Below, piece by piece: positions 12,962 to 25,325 of a stretch of 64,000 bases of DNA (its first letter is position 1; each line of letters starts with the position of its first letter). The DNA lies in NCBI GenBank assembly GCA_000708835.1, contig DF237392.1, positions 1-64,000 of the forward strand. Direction: 5' to 3'. The position numbers and the translations under genes were made by a program. This DNA comes from Klebsormidium nitens. Taxonomy: Eukaryota; Streptophyta; Klebsormidiophyceae; Klebsormidiales; Klebsormidiaceae. The notes under the pieces were generated by a model, which worked only from the letters and a program-made list of their open reading frames with translations, did not search any database and was not told the origin of the DNA.

Positions 12962-14748
12962 CTTTCTCGCCTGCCTTGCTTGATTGGACGAAGAAAAGTG
13001 CTTCGAGCGTCTGACAATCTTGCTGTTGGCTTTGCTATTCAAACAATGCAAACGTTGAGTCACTACAAAGCTAGCTTCAGCAAAAAGGCCTCCTTTTCGG
13101 GCATGAGGTTGCTGACCCGACAAAAAAGGTTTGGCTCATCCTACACAACCTCAGGAGTTTTCGCGAAGGTCTTCTTGATCAGCTGCTCTCACTCCGCGTG
13201 CATATTCTAGATCGACGCCTTTGCCTCGTCTCCTGCTCAGCCAGATATGCTGTCGAAACCAGCACAGAATTGCTTTCATCGCAGGCGTATGACACTTCGT
13301 GATTCGGGCGCAATGTTTCTGAGAGCAATTCTTCTTCTGCTCCTCTTGTAGTCGGTCAGCAAGCGAAACAATAGTTGCGTGAAATCGTTCGATCTGCATG
13401 AGCACCTGCTTGGGGTGCGAGTTGGTAGGACTTCGGCCTGACATTCTTCGTGGTCAGTCCTCGACAAAGCTTCTTGAAGTCAGGAAGCTTGAAATCGATC
13501 GAGTAATATTCTGACCATCGGGGGCCCCTTCGTTGAAACCGTTTGACAGAACTCAAAATATTGTCACGCCGAGTCCGAACTCGGTGCACTGCCAATTTTC
13601 ATGCCCCTTGAGCTGCTTGAGTGCACGAACTTGCTCTAAACATCGCGAAAGCCAGGTTCCAACTCAACAAATATCTCCATCAAGGAGCATACAAGCAGAG
13701 TGAACAAAGCTGCAGTCAGGTCCTACGATGTTGTCAAGCAGCTCGATCACAAGAGACAGAACGTTGCCACACACAAAGAACGAGTAAAGAGATCTCAAAT
13801 TACACTTTCCTAAAGTGGACGAGTCAGTACTGGAGGAAGTGTGGATTGATTGCACTCGGTTTCCAGTGAGTGGTCCACTACGCATCACTGCAGGACCTTG
13901 AACCCACAGGCGCAGCTAAAACCTTCTGGCAGTTAGTTCTTTCATAATCTGGAAAGCAACAGCTGTGACAAGAGACAACATGCTTTCCTTTTTGTGCTTC
14001 TCTGCTCGACAGGATGCTTAGCCTTCGTCTCCGGACAGCGCCAGCTTTTGAGGAATCAGGATGCGCGCGCGAAGCCAGGCGCCGATTAGTTGCTCGAACC
14101 GCCTTCAGGGTTTGACGAAATGGTCAACGTCGTCTTCCAGCCGTGGGATGAGATTATCCCCGTTATCTTACGGCCAGATGTCCCTGATCAAAACCCTTCG
14201 ATGTTGCCGACTTCTCGCGCCGTACTGCCTTTCATTTGGCTCCCATGACGTGTCATCGATATCTCGGTTCAAGCCGTCCGATTTGCAGGAAGATAACAAT
14301 CGAGGGCACACAGAACCCCTTTCTTGACGAGGCACGCCAGTCATCAGAATTCACCGTACACCCACGTACAACGTAGGGGATGAAGATGAAGCAGCGCCCC
14401 GCGCGGGCGACTCATGCCATGATGGCGCCAATGGTGGTGTAGCTAGCTACACTTAGCAGCTGAGCTGGGTTCCTAGCCAAGCTTGCTGCAAAATGTCATT
14501 GTTAGTAAAGCATGCAGTGCACCACATTGCAATTTGCAAGCAGAACGATCAGCGCCAGCAGAAACAGCCATAGCTGAAGAAGAAGTCCGGAGTTGGTCCT
14601 GAAACACACTTCTCCTTGGGACTTTTCTCTCGCCCATTGCAGCTTTATTTGCAAAGCCGACTTCAATCCCTTTCAGCGTTTTCCTCGCATTGCTGGATTC
14701 TGAACTATAAGCTGAATCGGAATTCAAAACACCTCAGAAGGGGCCAAC
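12962..14748. promoter_or_regulatory. Divergent intergenic region between NOT3 and the TSJT1-like gene
   Basis: The NOT3 start (minus) and the TSJT1-like start (plus) face away from each other across about 1.8 kb. Both promoters and 5' UTRs should lie here, possibly with non-coding 5' exons. I recognised no convincing TATA box or named element, and the short open frames look like chance. Confidence 0.4.
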
Positions 14749-17700
14749 ATGTTTGCAGTCATCGACAGGGCTACGGCCCGCCCACCACCGCCCATGGACG
14801 TGTCTGATTCCTGTGCCCCTGAGATGAGGCACAAAGGTGAAGACATGCCAGAGGAGGCAAGCGGGCACCCTGGGTGAGTACTTTCTCTTGAAGACCAACC
14901 GTCCCATTTATTGCAGAGATTGCATGCCCCATTTGGTTGAGAGAGGGGATTCGAATCCTCCCCGGTGACGAATGAAGGAGCAGAGTGGAAGTGCTTACGA
15001 CCATAATGATTTGTTTGGTTGACCTTAACTTCTGCACACGGTGAACAGCTTCCTTTCTGGAGGGGCAAATTGTAGGAACCTCCCAGAGCAGTGTTTTAAT
15101 TCACAGCAGTTGCTTCAATGGAAAGCTGCCAAGAAACCTCAGTCAATGTTTCATTCCAAAGGAATCACCCTGACAAATCTGAGTGTGTCCAGAGTCACAC
15201 AATTGCAGTGTGTGCAATCAGGTTGTTGTTGCCTGCGTGCAATCCCTTAGTTGAGACTCTTGACATCATCCTGGAAACTTTGGCCTTCATAGGTTTGAGC
15301 CAGGGCTGCACGTTGACAGTGAAGCTCCATGAGTGCTGCCTGCTTTCTCTTTGCAGTCAACAGCCCTTGCAATTAAAAGTAGCGTCACCATGTCAGCAGG
15401 ATATATTCTCACGAATTTGTCCCCCAGCTACTAGATACGAAAGAGCATGAATCGAAGAAGCTCGTTGCATCCCTCAAGCTTAGACTGGTTATTGTCCAGT
15501 TTGATAAGGGCATTGCTGTGTTAGTAGGGGAAAACATTAAGCTCAAAAGTTTATCGGTTTGCTGAGCGACTCCGCGTGACACTTTCCCTGCTTTGGGAGG
15601 TACGCTGTTGGTTCTAGCTTCTATATATCTTGCATAATTGGGGGTGTCTCCGATTCTCCCTGGATTTCCTGCATCTATCTGGTGGAGGGTATTGTGCGGA
15701 TGAACTTGCCAGTGATTGAAGGGTCGCACATAGCACTACTTGCCAATTTCGTTGAAGATTCATGCCAGACCTTCACCTAGAAGCTTGACTCAAATGCTGA
15801 CATTAAGTGACGCACTTCTATAGTTAGCAGTTTGTCAGCAAGAAGGCTTTACTCTTGTCCTTAAGGAAAGCCTTGCTGAACCTTGACTGATGAGACAACT
15901 TGTGCTGCGCCCAGAGTGCCCAACTCTCAACAGCAAAGCTTTGTGTCTTGTGTGGTTGTGACGTCACAATGTATTGATACCTGTTGCTTAACCACCTACT
16001 TCGTGCAGGCTTGCGACTGTGAGCTCTCAATTCAGTGGCTCATAATAACACAAGAGAGTCAGCATTGTACATGTCTCAATCATGTCGCGAGGTTGTGTTC
16101 TCCCTGTTTCAATGTAGCTTTCTTCTGGATTCTGCAGGCTTGGATACGCACGCGAGCTCTTGACTCAGCGGCACATGAAGAACATGAGGCACGAGCTCCC
16201 CCCCCACATGAAGAGCAATGTCCTCGAGCTTTTTGTGGTGGGAGCAGCCATGGCGATGGACAAGAAGAACCCGCTGGTGTCGTATGCTGAGGCAACTAGC
16301 ATGGAGTGAGGAATTTGACTTGGAGTTAATCTATTTTCTTCCTCTATTGGATAATGCAATTGTCATGTCAAGAAAGAAGCAACTTGGGCTACGTTGAATA
16401 TCTGGGATTGAAAGCATGGCTGTCATGGACTATCGGTTTCGGCATTAGAAATTAACCTTCAGTGATCACTGACCATAAAATCGATCCCCTCAACAGGAAG
16501 AGAAGCAGGTATACTTGCTGGTGTCCTGTGTCCAACTTAAGGTCTTCAATGGCTCGAAAACATCATCTAGCTAGCCCTTAGTATCTGAATGTGGGCTGGT
16601 CTGCCTGGCTTTTTAACCAGAGTTTGTCATGAGAATCTGCTTTTTCAGTCCAACGTGCGACTTAAACCACACTCTGAGCTGGGGTCTTGATGCATTTGGA
16701 GTTCCTAGCTTCGTTTGGTAAGATAAGTTCCTTTCAGACGACCACTAGCTGTCAGCCTGCACTTGTATGCAAAATGGGAGCTGTTCAGGTGCTGTTCAGC
16801 AAGCTGAAGAATCTAGCAGAGCTTGGGTCTGCATATCGTAGCTACAGACGAGTACTTGAGTCCACTCAACCTGTAGCGAGAATTTCTGAAGACCTTGTCG
16901 CAAACAGAGTCTGTACATTTACGCAGTGACGCCCAGAAGGTGCTACTGGCGGTATGCGGCAAAGCTAGGTTACCTGCGCAAGATGGGCTGATATATGACT
17001 TTTGGTGCTGTCTTTCAGTCTTCTGTAATTATGCTACTAATCTAGGTTTCGTTTTTTGTCTTCGTAGTGACGACCACAAGGTGCTTGTGGTGCTGTACAG
17101 TAAACTAAAGACCTACGCGAGACGCCCGTGGTACAATGTTGCTCTCTTCGCCTTGAACTTGTCCCTAACCAACGTTTCCCTCTTCTTCCCAAGAGTGATG
17201 ACCCGAAAATGCTGCTGGTCCTGTACGGCAAGTTCGAGAACCTGGGCGAAGTGCGCTGACTATAAGTACCTTTAAGAGGAGCTCTTTGACCCTGGGGCTA
17301 ACGCAGAATCTCCTGTTCCGTCTGTGCACTGACGACAAGAAGTACTCTCCTTTCACCCGCCTAACCTTGTCATTGACCAAGCGTTCCTTGTTCTTCCTCC
17401 ACCAGTGACGACCAGAAGGTGCTACTGGTTCTGTACGGCAAGCTTGAGAACCTGGGCGAAATCCGCGAGCTGTACGACCTGCTGCCCCCAGGGGAGGACC
17501 CCCTCGACTTCAGTGCCACCTCAGAGAGCGCCGAGCTGCTCATGGCAATGTACCTCAGGGTGAGGCGCTTTAGTTTGTGCAGTTCTACTCCTTTACTGTT
17601 TACAAGGAACGCTTTTTTGCAGATTCCCGGTTCATTCCGTATGATCTGCTGCCCCCTGGAGAGGACCCCCTCGTATTCCTCAGAGAGCGCCAAGCTGCTT

Positions 17701-20700
17701 ATGGCAATGTAACTTAGGACGAGGCACTCCTGGCAAAACTTGGTTGGTTGCTGTGTCGCTTTCTTGAAGAGGACGCGTGTACTGGTGCTTTCAAGAGCTC
17801 ATATACTGAGGACTTCGTTTGAGCTCCCGGGAACTGAGAACGTCGTTTGCCCCAGTCTGAATGTCCTCAACTACCTCGTACTTGAGGCTTCGATTAGTGG
17901 CCGTTCATGTGAATCGCAGTTCTTCGTTGAAAGGTGCTGCTAATTCGACTCTGGCGATGGACTTCGTTTTCATGCACGTTTTGATTGACCTCTTCCTGCA
18001 GAAGTTTGCACATGCGGTGCGTACCACTGGTTGAGTTGTGTCTGCAAGGCCTTCTTATCTACAGTTTCTCTTCCTTTTGAGGCATTAAACTTTGTGCACG
18101 TTTTGACATTGTCATGTACGACCAAGAACTTCGTGGACATCCATGATCCCCATGTTTGGTTGCTCTCTGCAAGACCTGGGAAATCGCTCCGCATCTGTGG
18201 CTCTCAGTCGGATATCGTACTGCCATTCGGTTTAGCAGAATAAGTACTAACTCCGACGAAAAAATGCAGAATGATTTTGTGACTTGTGTGAAAGTTCATA
18301 GATTCCTTTGGGCGTTTGGCCGTCTGGTATTCGTCTGGCCGGTGCGAAAATGCAAAAACTTTGAAAGTAATTGGTAACGGACGTGGGGTGCGAACAGCTT
18401 TATCAGTACGTCTTCTCTCTAACACAGAGTGCTGTCTGTCTGTCTGTGAGCGGAGCTGACATAAGCTTCGGCTGATTGCAGGGATTCGTGGACGCTTACG
18501 GGGACTGCTCTGCGCAGCCTGCCACCTGCCTCGACGCACTCCAGGTACAGAGTCTCTCTTAAAAACCGTGGTTTGAAATTGCCTTCTTTGCGAGATTTTT
18601 CCTTTGTCTCGCGTTGACTTTTCTGAAACGAGCATCGTTGGGACGCTTTAGGGGTTCCACATTGAATGGTTTTGTAGCCAGCTGCTTCGAAATCCTCCTG
18701 CAAGAAGCCCTGAGCGGTTCAATCATCTTTCGGGTATCTTTCCTTGGTCCGACTACAACAGCAGCTGTTGTAACCAGGGGCGCCCAAAGTACCTCTACAG
18801 CTTTCATTTGTTCCCGCTTGTGGCTTCCCATGTCCTCATTTGCGCTTCTCTGTTGAGTGAAAGCATTGAAGGCTAAAGTCGTTGCTACTTCAACTTGGTT
18901 CCAACCTGTCTGCGTGCAAAAACGATTTACAAAGCAATCGTCAGCCTTCATCCCCCATTCAGAAGTCCCTTGAGCTTGCTATTGCTCGGAGTAGGAGTTC
19001 TGAGACTATAGTCCAGATGGCACGGGCGTACTGTGCTCTAAGCGGGCTGCGATCGGACGTGGCACACTTCGCTCCTAATGTTTGCTATCCTGGCCGCTGC
19101 GACCTTTCAAAGAGTGGTACTTTTTCGTAACACTGCGCCAGCATTCCAAGCCTTCTTGGTCGCCAGATTGTCTTATTGTTCCAGCAACCCCTTTCGAAAT
19201 TTAACTCCACCTCCATACGAGACCATTTCAAGAGGGGTTTATTCAAAGAGTCGTCTTCCACTCGATAAGTGCAACGGTTTGAGCGGAGATACGGCTCACG
19301 CTCGGGCTGATGGTCCCAACCCTTTTCCTTTCTGTCCCAGTGCTGGCAAAACCACTGGGCCACGATTCCCTCTAGTGCCTCAATTTGCTCATTCTTTTGT
19401 GCTTCTGCATAGTCTCTTCCACTCCCTGTCCCCCCCCGGTCAGGCCATTGAACTCTACCTGGGCTCGACTCTTCTTCCCCCTCTTCTTTTCCCCCTGGCA
19501 GGTAGAACAGACATATAATAGACATATGATTCTTTACGAAGTCTCGATGCCTCCCCTTTTCAACGACCTTTATTTCCTGCTCCCCCCAGAACTCTTTGAT
19601 ATTATGCGGGCCTCACTCTTCTTCCCCCTCTCCTTTTCCCCCTGGCAGGGAGACTGGGCCATGGTTCTCTACGATGCCTCAATGGAATACCTGTTGGTGG
19701 CTAGGGACCCTGGCGCCCGGGCTCCCCTCTGCTGGGGCACCGCGTCCGAGACGGGTGCGCCCCCTGCGCGCGCCCCGCTTCTCTCGGTCCTGGAAGGCCC
19801 TTTTTATGATCAACGGTTTTCTCGGTCTTGTCCTTAGCGGTTGGCTGTTTAGAGTCGAAGTCAGAAGGACATTGGAAGGTCGTGTGCCAACGGGTTTTGA
19901 GGGGAGGTATGGAACCCTCTTGGCATGAGCGCAGTGAGTGTGCATCCAGCGTCAGCTGCGCAACCGAAAGACCCGGGGTTCCAGTGTAGAGTCTAGTTCC
20001 TCCAAAGCTGGAACGTTTCCCGCTTCAACGGGTGGCCGGATCCTTCTGTTGCCAGGGTCTCCTTGACACATGTCCAGCCCCTTCTTTCTCGTCATCTTGG
20101 ACGGAAGCTCGCATGCTTCTTGTTGAAGACTTTCAGTAAGAAAAACGGCCACTTTTTGGCACGTTTTTAGTCATGACCCTTTGTCTTTGATCTAGCCACA
20201 AGCACTGCTCGTTCCAACACCTTTTGAGTCTTTGGATCGACACAAGGTATCGTTTTGCAGGCGCCCTGCTGTTTGCGTCCGACATCCGCCTGCTGAAGAA
20301 CGAGTGCGGGCCCGGGGCTGCCGCGGCGTCGGAGTTTCCGGCGGGCTGCTTCTTCGAGAGCATGGAGACGGACGAGTATGGACACGTGCGCAGGTGAGTT
20401 GTTTCTCCTTATACCTGAGAACCTCTCTCTTATCTTGTCTGTGTGGCCGGCTTTAATTGGCACTTGGGGGCCTTGTACATCGGACTTCGGATAGTGGAGT
20501 CGAGAAGGGAGGCAGCTTGGCCAGACTGAGAAAACATTCAAACGCCTCACACGGTCAGGATATGAGACGTGGAAGACAGAGCTCCGCATGCCGTGCTGCC
20601 TTTCCCACTTTGCAGACTCGGAAGGCATGAACATTGCGGTTTGGGGCGAAAGTAATCTTGCTTGACACACTCATGGTGCTTTTCAATAAGTCCACCTACG

Positions 20701-21760
20701 TCACTCGCGCCTTCAGTATCCCAAAATATTTTCCTGAGCCTCTTGCTAGGACCCCAAAGTTTCCAGAATTTGTCGACAATTTTGTAGCTGAAAGTCGCGC
20801 TTTTGTGCAGTTACGTGAGGCGCGGGAAGCCGATGCGCGCCATTGGCCGCGTGGACAGTCACGGGCAGCTCTGCGGGACCATGTTCAGGGTTGCCAGGTG
20901 AGTGCCTTGGCAAGATTTTCGGTTATTGTTGGGTTTGTTTTATCCAAGGGCCCGCATTTTACTTCATGTGGGTGGTCTAGAGACTCGATCAAACCAGCGT
21001 GGCGCTGTATACCCCCGTACTTGATTTCCAAAAGTCGGCAAATTTGGTTCATAAACCACGGTTCACATCGCCCGCTGGCGTTGATTGGCGGCTTCCCAGC
21101 CTTTGTGATCAACGTGGAGCCCAAGTGCTATTTAGACTGGCGATGGTGCATGGAAAACGGGTAGACATTTTTTGAGGGTTTAGGTTAGCGAGGTGCGTAG
21201 GATGTTAAATATGTGTTTAAGTTGTTAATTCATGCTTTCTCCCCCGGGCATGAGTCCGCGTTCGAATATGCTCTTGGTCAACCTTGAAATTGAAGAGCAT
21301 TCCGCTGCCCCGCTGACAGAGCAGCAGAACCAACTTCGATAATTCCCGAAAGACTTGACTTCTTCGGAGGAGTAGACCAATTAGAATCCAATGCGCAGAT
21401 AAGACATCTCTTTGTGTCAGCTTCGGCTTTTCGACCTCTCGTTGCTTTGCGAAGCAGCCCATTCAGGGCCGGTTGCGTAGGAGCTCCGACGAGCTCGGGA
21501 AAACTTGAGGCCGCTTCTCGGGTTGTTCCAAGCATTTGACGCATGCAAAATTCGTCACCCAGGATCGATTTAACCGACCGCACGGCACCAGAACCTCCTA
21601 AACTGGTCATCACCGCGGTTTTCTTGCTTTCAAATACTGTTTTCAACATTTTCGTTTATTTATCAGCTCGACTTTGGTTGATCTTTGCAGCGGCGACGGC
21701 ATTGCCGGGATGTCGCGCAACGGCAGCTTTGGCGAACTTGCCGCTCAGGTGGCAATGTAA
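14749..21760 (+). CDS. TSJT1 / aluminium-induced-like protein (DUF3700, class-II amidotransferase-like fold), 8 exons
   Basis: Family of plant stem-specific TSJT1 and aluminium-induced proteins, related to the glutamine amidotransferase domain of asparagine synthetase; their reaction is unknown. Exons 14749-14873, 16138-16305, 17406-17559, 18482-18544, 19649-19754, 20261-20393, 20811-20897 and 21691-21760 join in phase to 906 nt (301 aa). Hallmarks are the N-terminus MFAVIDRATARPP (compare family MLAIF..A.A.PP), GDWAMVLYDASMEYLL, LLFASDIRLLKNEC, FPAGCFF, and PMRAIGRVDSHGQLCGTMF. The family's LRDR motif is not evident; the matching stretch reads YLRGFVDAYGD. It is somewhat longer than the roughly 230-255 aa usual for plant members, mainly near the N-terminus. 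Exon 2 is the least family-like part. A downstream ATG at 14,794 is an alternative start. The assignment rests on several aligned motifs and is fairly firm. Confidence 0.8.
16768..17475 (+). repeat. Tandem acceptor-edge copies of TSJT1-like exon 3
   Basis: The start of exon 3 (17,406 onward, residues DDQKVLLVLYGKLENLGE) is preceded by decayed copies near 16,921-16,970, 17,065-17,110 and 17,195-17,258, with fainter ones near 16,780 and 17,329. The polypyrimidine tail and AG of the intron are copied too. The copy at 17,195 runs into a TGA after the equivalent of GEVR. Confidence 0.85.
17638..17720 (+). repeat. Donor-edge copy of TSJT1-like exon 3
   Basis: The end of exon 3 (about 17,480-17,565, encoding LLPPGEDPLDF through LLMAM) is repeated about 160 bp downstream in the intron. 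The copy has a small deletion, and a stop (ATG TAA) replaces the end of the exon. Confidence 0.8.
19455..19690 (+). repeat. Duplicated acceptor edge of TSJT1-like exon 5
   Basis: The pyrimidine-rich intron tail ending CCCCCTGGCAG occurs at 19,501 and, 147 bp later, at 19,648, where it serves exon 5. The sequence after both AGs is related (TCTACGATGCCTC against TTACGAAGTCTCGATGCC). A third, weaker copy may lie near 19,340-19,410. Confidence 0.75.
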
Positions 21761-22818
21761 GATATGTGGAGAGCGAGGTGTAGAAAGGGCGGTTCTGTGT
21801 ATATTGCCAGGGAAGTGAAAGCGTCGGCGTGTTGAATGTACATTCCAGGTGCTTGGTAGGGAGATTCACTGTTTTCCTCTCGAGAAATGTAAATTGAAGT
21901 GAAAAGCTCTTGCGCGAGGGAGAACGAAGCTTCGCTTCCAAACAGTTCTGCTAGTGCTGTATTGTAACGGATCGGGCTAGGGACGTCGGTTAGCAGAAGC
22001 AAACAGCTAAGGTCGAAAACTCGGAAGCCTTTCCAGCTTGGTTGTTAGTAAGTCTAGTCTAAGCCCGGTAGGTTAGTGTAGTGTCCATGTGAGGTAGATT
22101 TAGGGGCCGGTCAGGTGTTTGAGGTTCCGTATTCTCGGGGCAGTTGTATTAATGTTGCGGCCATGAACCGGCTTGAGGTTGTGCTTATGTACGTCTCTCA
22201 TGGTCTCGGGCCTCGGCTCACGTTTTCATTGAGAATTTCGAGTCGGGCGTGAGCCTTGCAGGGCGTGCTAGTCTGACAGTGGGGTCATGAATCCTTAAAA
22301 GGAATGGTGGTCGATCCGTCGGACAGGTCGCTTTCATGATCGAGAACCTTCTGTTCTCCGCATGTATTGTAATTGTCCAGAAATACACCGCGTACGCGCG
22401 CTTCGATCACTTTACAATTTGAAACATGAATGATGCGCACTGCAGCCTGGGTCGGCCCATCCGAAATCACTGGTATGTGACGGTGCATGCATGACTCGCG
22501 GCCCGGCCAGGCAGCGATATCAAATCATCTGTCGGATTCGATCAAGCTAGAGAGAAGTTATTCGAATCATTCATTTACAAAATTCATGGACATGGACTAG
22601 ATATACTGCAATTTGTGCCAAGTTATCGCTGGGCAAAAGGGGTAAGTTGAACCGTGTTGTTTGCATGCGACATGGTTCATCCATGCATGATCCTGGTCAA
22701 TACTAGGCGGCCTCTTCGACAGTGCTCTCAGGGCCTGGGATCACTCTTAACCTTGCATGAACATTTCAAGTTTTGTACCGATACAAACTGCCTACATGCA
22801 CGGGCCGGAGCTTGAAAC
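21761..22818. other. Convergent spacer between the TSJT1-like gene and the AAA+ pseudogene
   Basis: The first few hundred bases should be the 3' UTR of the TSJT1-like gene. TGTAA motifs occur at about 21,963 and 22,369, but I cannot prove use as poly(A) signals. Nothing else recognisable was found. Confidence 0.4.
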
Positions 22819-24037
22819 TTAGCTTTCGAGAAACAAGCCTTGCTGCGAGACGCTCTTCTTTTGAACCACCAAGCGGTGCGACTTAGGCACGTGAATCCAC
22901 CTCCTCTTCTGTTTTGGACTGTCAATCAGCTCGACTCCGGGGGACGACGCCTCTCGCTCTAGCACCGAGCCCACGTGGCGGCTCAACTGGCAGATGAGGT
23001 CCGTCGGATCCGTCGTTGGTTCCGCCACCGGAACGGCCTCAACCGGACTCATGCCGTCAGCGGCGGCCTCAAAATTTGCCAGTGTCAACGTCAGCAACGC
23101 GGCCAGGTCCGCGCACTGAACGTCCAGGCGCTCGTCCAGGGCGGTCGCGCGCTTCCTGCAGCAGCGTCATCGCCAGGCCGCCGTTCTGGTGCCGCCGCTC
23201 CGCCACCGGAATCCGCTCGTCGATCAGCCGCTCCAGGTCTGCGCGCGTGCACTCCGGCGCGAGCGGAATTGAGCATGGAGCGGGCGGCCTCCGGCCCCGC
23301 CATCTTGATCAGCATGATGTCAGCAATCTGGGCGGACGTGTAGTCCTTGAAGACGAACTGCTTCCCGACCCGCCAATGAGGAAGCCCTCGTTGCAGTCCA
23401 GCACTTTCTTCATCGGCGTTTCGTAACCTGGAACGAGAATGGACGAAAGACTGCGTAAGAAGTCTTCAATTGTTGACTTCAATCGCTGTGTACGGACGCT
23501 TTCCGACTCCGTTTCGGTCACTGGAAGAGATACGAAGTGTTTGTGCTTTCATATCGTCCAATCGAAGGAAAGCGCTCTACCCGGCCTCTTTACCTCAAGA
23601 AGCTCTGGCGTGAGAGGGGCCGGTAACGATGACATCTGCAATCTTGAAGTAATCTTGAGAATGTCGGGCCTTAGGAACAAACAAGAGCACGGTCCACACT
23701 CTCAAGTTGAAAGAAGTCTGCCAGGACGTCGAAGACCGCCTCTTGCCCCCTTCCAAAACCAGTGCTTTATGCATCTTTGGAAGTCAAAGTGATTTGCCAG
23801 AATTTTTATGATTTAAAGCAAGAAGCGAATACGGGACAGACCACAAAATCGTCCCAAACGGTCTGTTCCGAGAACAAGACAAAGATGCTGACCTGCGAAG
23901 ATGCACATGAGCTTGCCGCTGTCCATCTGGCTCATGATTTGTTCCAGCGCTTCATTTCCAAAGTCGATTGTCGAACCGGGGACGATAAGACGGTACGCTT
24001 CGTCCAAGAAATGGACGCCGCCTTCCGCTCTTTTGAG
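22819..24037 (-). pseudogene. Truncated, frameshifted CbbX/CfxQ-type AAA+ ATPase
   Basis: Two exon-like blocks resemble the C-terminal half of CbbX/CfxQ (SpoVK-like) AAA+ ATPases. Block 1, 24037-23893, has the Walker B segment GGVHFLDEAYRL followed by IMSQMDSGKLMCIFAG. Block 2, from about 23429 to the stop at 22819, begins GYETPMKKVLDCNEGF. The family reading then continues only by switching frame at about 23,370 (VGKQFVFKDYTSAQIAD), about 23,265 (ERLIDERIPVAERRHQNGG) and about 23,145 (DVQCADLAALLTLTLANFEA). No Walker A or sensor-free N-terminal half is visible upstream. Three frameshifts plus the missing 5' half argue for a pseudogene. Assembly error could explain one or two shifts but not the truncation. 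Confidence 0.75.
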
Positions 24038-24621
24038 CTGCAAGCGTCAGTGAACAATGACGTCAAGACAAAGACGTCAAAGTTTGGGTTTCTTTACAGC
24101 TTTGAAGTCAATGCTGTCAAGACCCTTGTATCGTCTCACCGCCGAACGCCTAGAGTTGTATATGCTGTCGAGACCCTTGCAGATTTGCTGACATAAACGC
24201 GTACATCCTGAGCTATACAGACAACAAGGACGTCAGTATTCTGCTTTGTTTACACTCAGAAGTCTATTTCTTCAACAGATCCTCGCACACTCAAACGCCT
24301 ACCTAAAAAATTGCACCAAAGAGATTTGCCGTTTCTTCGACCCTCGACTTTGGTCCGCATTCCTCTGTTCTCAGCCGCTCGCTCGGTAGAAGACGTCAAA
24401 GGAACGCTTTGAACCTTCAAACATACGACGCAGTCACGGACGACCACAACGCCTTACGCGCTCCGTATCAAACCATCTGATAACTGACTTAACCCAGCAA
24501 TAGACAACAGCCGTGCCAGCATTACGTCGCGACACTCAAACAAGATCCTCTCAAAAAAGATATTACAGACGCTAACTTTTCACTGTAGATCTAGAACCTC
24601 TCTGTGTTTAGTCGGACAGGC

Positions 24622-25208
24622 TCAGGCTTCCCCGCCATCCCCGGTTTGCACCAAGGCCCCGCCCAAGCCGCTCCCGTCGCCCCGGGCCCCTCCGCCGGTC
24701 AGAACCCTCGCATCCCCTCCCGCAACAGGGCCTCTTTCCGCTCCCCCTTCTCCCCGCCCGCCCCGCTTCCCTAGCGGCCCGCGCCAAAGCCGCGGCCGCC
24801 CAACGCCGTCCTCTGAGCCGCGGCCGCAATCGCCTCTTTCAAGTTGCGATCAATGCAAGCGCGCACAAGCTCAGTGTGCTCAAGGCGCCGTTAAACCCCG
24901 AGCTGAGCGCGAGCGTCGACGAGGAGCGGCTCCGACGCGACCGTGGAGGCTGAGGCCGCGAGCGCGGCCGCGCGGATGAGCGCGTCGGACGCTGCTCCTG
25001 CACCCGCCGGAGCCGCAAAGCCCCAAAATGCTGGGCCGCCAGGTGGCTTTCGGCATGCCCGTGCTGTCGCCCCGAACTTTCCTGAGCCGTTCGGTTCGAA
25101 GTCCTTGATTGAAGCACAGCAGGGGCCGGCGCGGGGTTCAGGCAGAGGTTTGGTTCCGCGCTAGCGGGGGCCGCGGCATCATCGCCGTGGCCGCCAAAAC
25201 GGGGCGAA
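24622..25208 (+). pseudogene. Inverted decayed copy of NOT3 exon 11
   Basis: This plus-strand block matches the minus-strand NOT3 exon at 8,388-7,790. Both begin CAG|GCTTCCCCGCC. They share [43 protein letters not shown] and EPFGSK.LIE at protein level, then the GGGCCGGCGCGGGGTT tract. Small deletions shift the frame, for example around 24,770 and 24,930, and the poly-Ala run is lost. No other NOT3 exon was seen beside it, so it looks like a local DNA duplication of one exon with its acceptor rather than a processed pseudogene. Confidence 0.85.
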
Positions 25209-25325
25209 TTTGATGTCCTCTTAAAACGTAAGTTTCAGGCAGTTTCAGGCCAGATGCGCAGCTTCAAAGCGGTCGGGTCTTCTTAAGCTCCAAATGGATC
25301 CGGCTCTCCCACTAGTGTGTTTCGC

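Noticed and set aside
18000-18015. Possible 15-nt micro-exon (KFAHA) between TSJT1-like exons 3 and 4
   Set aside because: Exons 3 and 4 already join in phase 0 without it, and family alignment does not call for extra residues.
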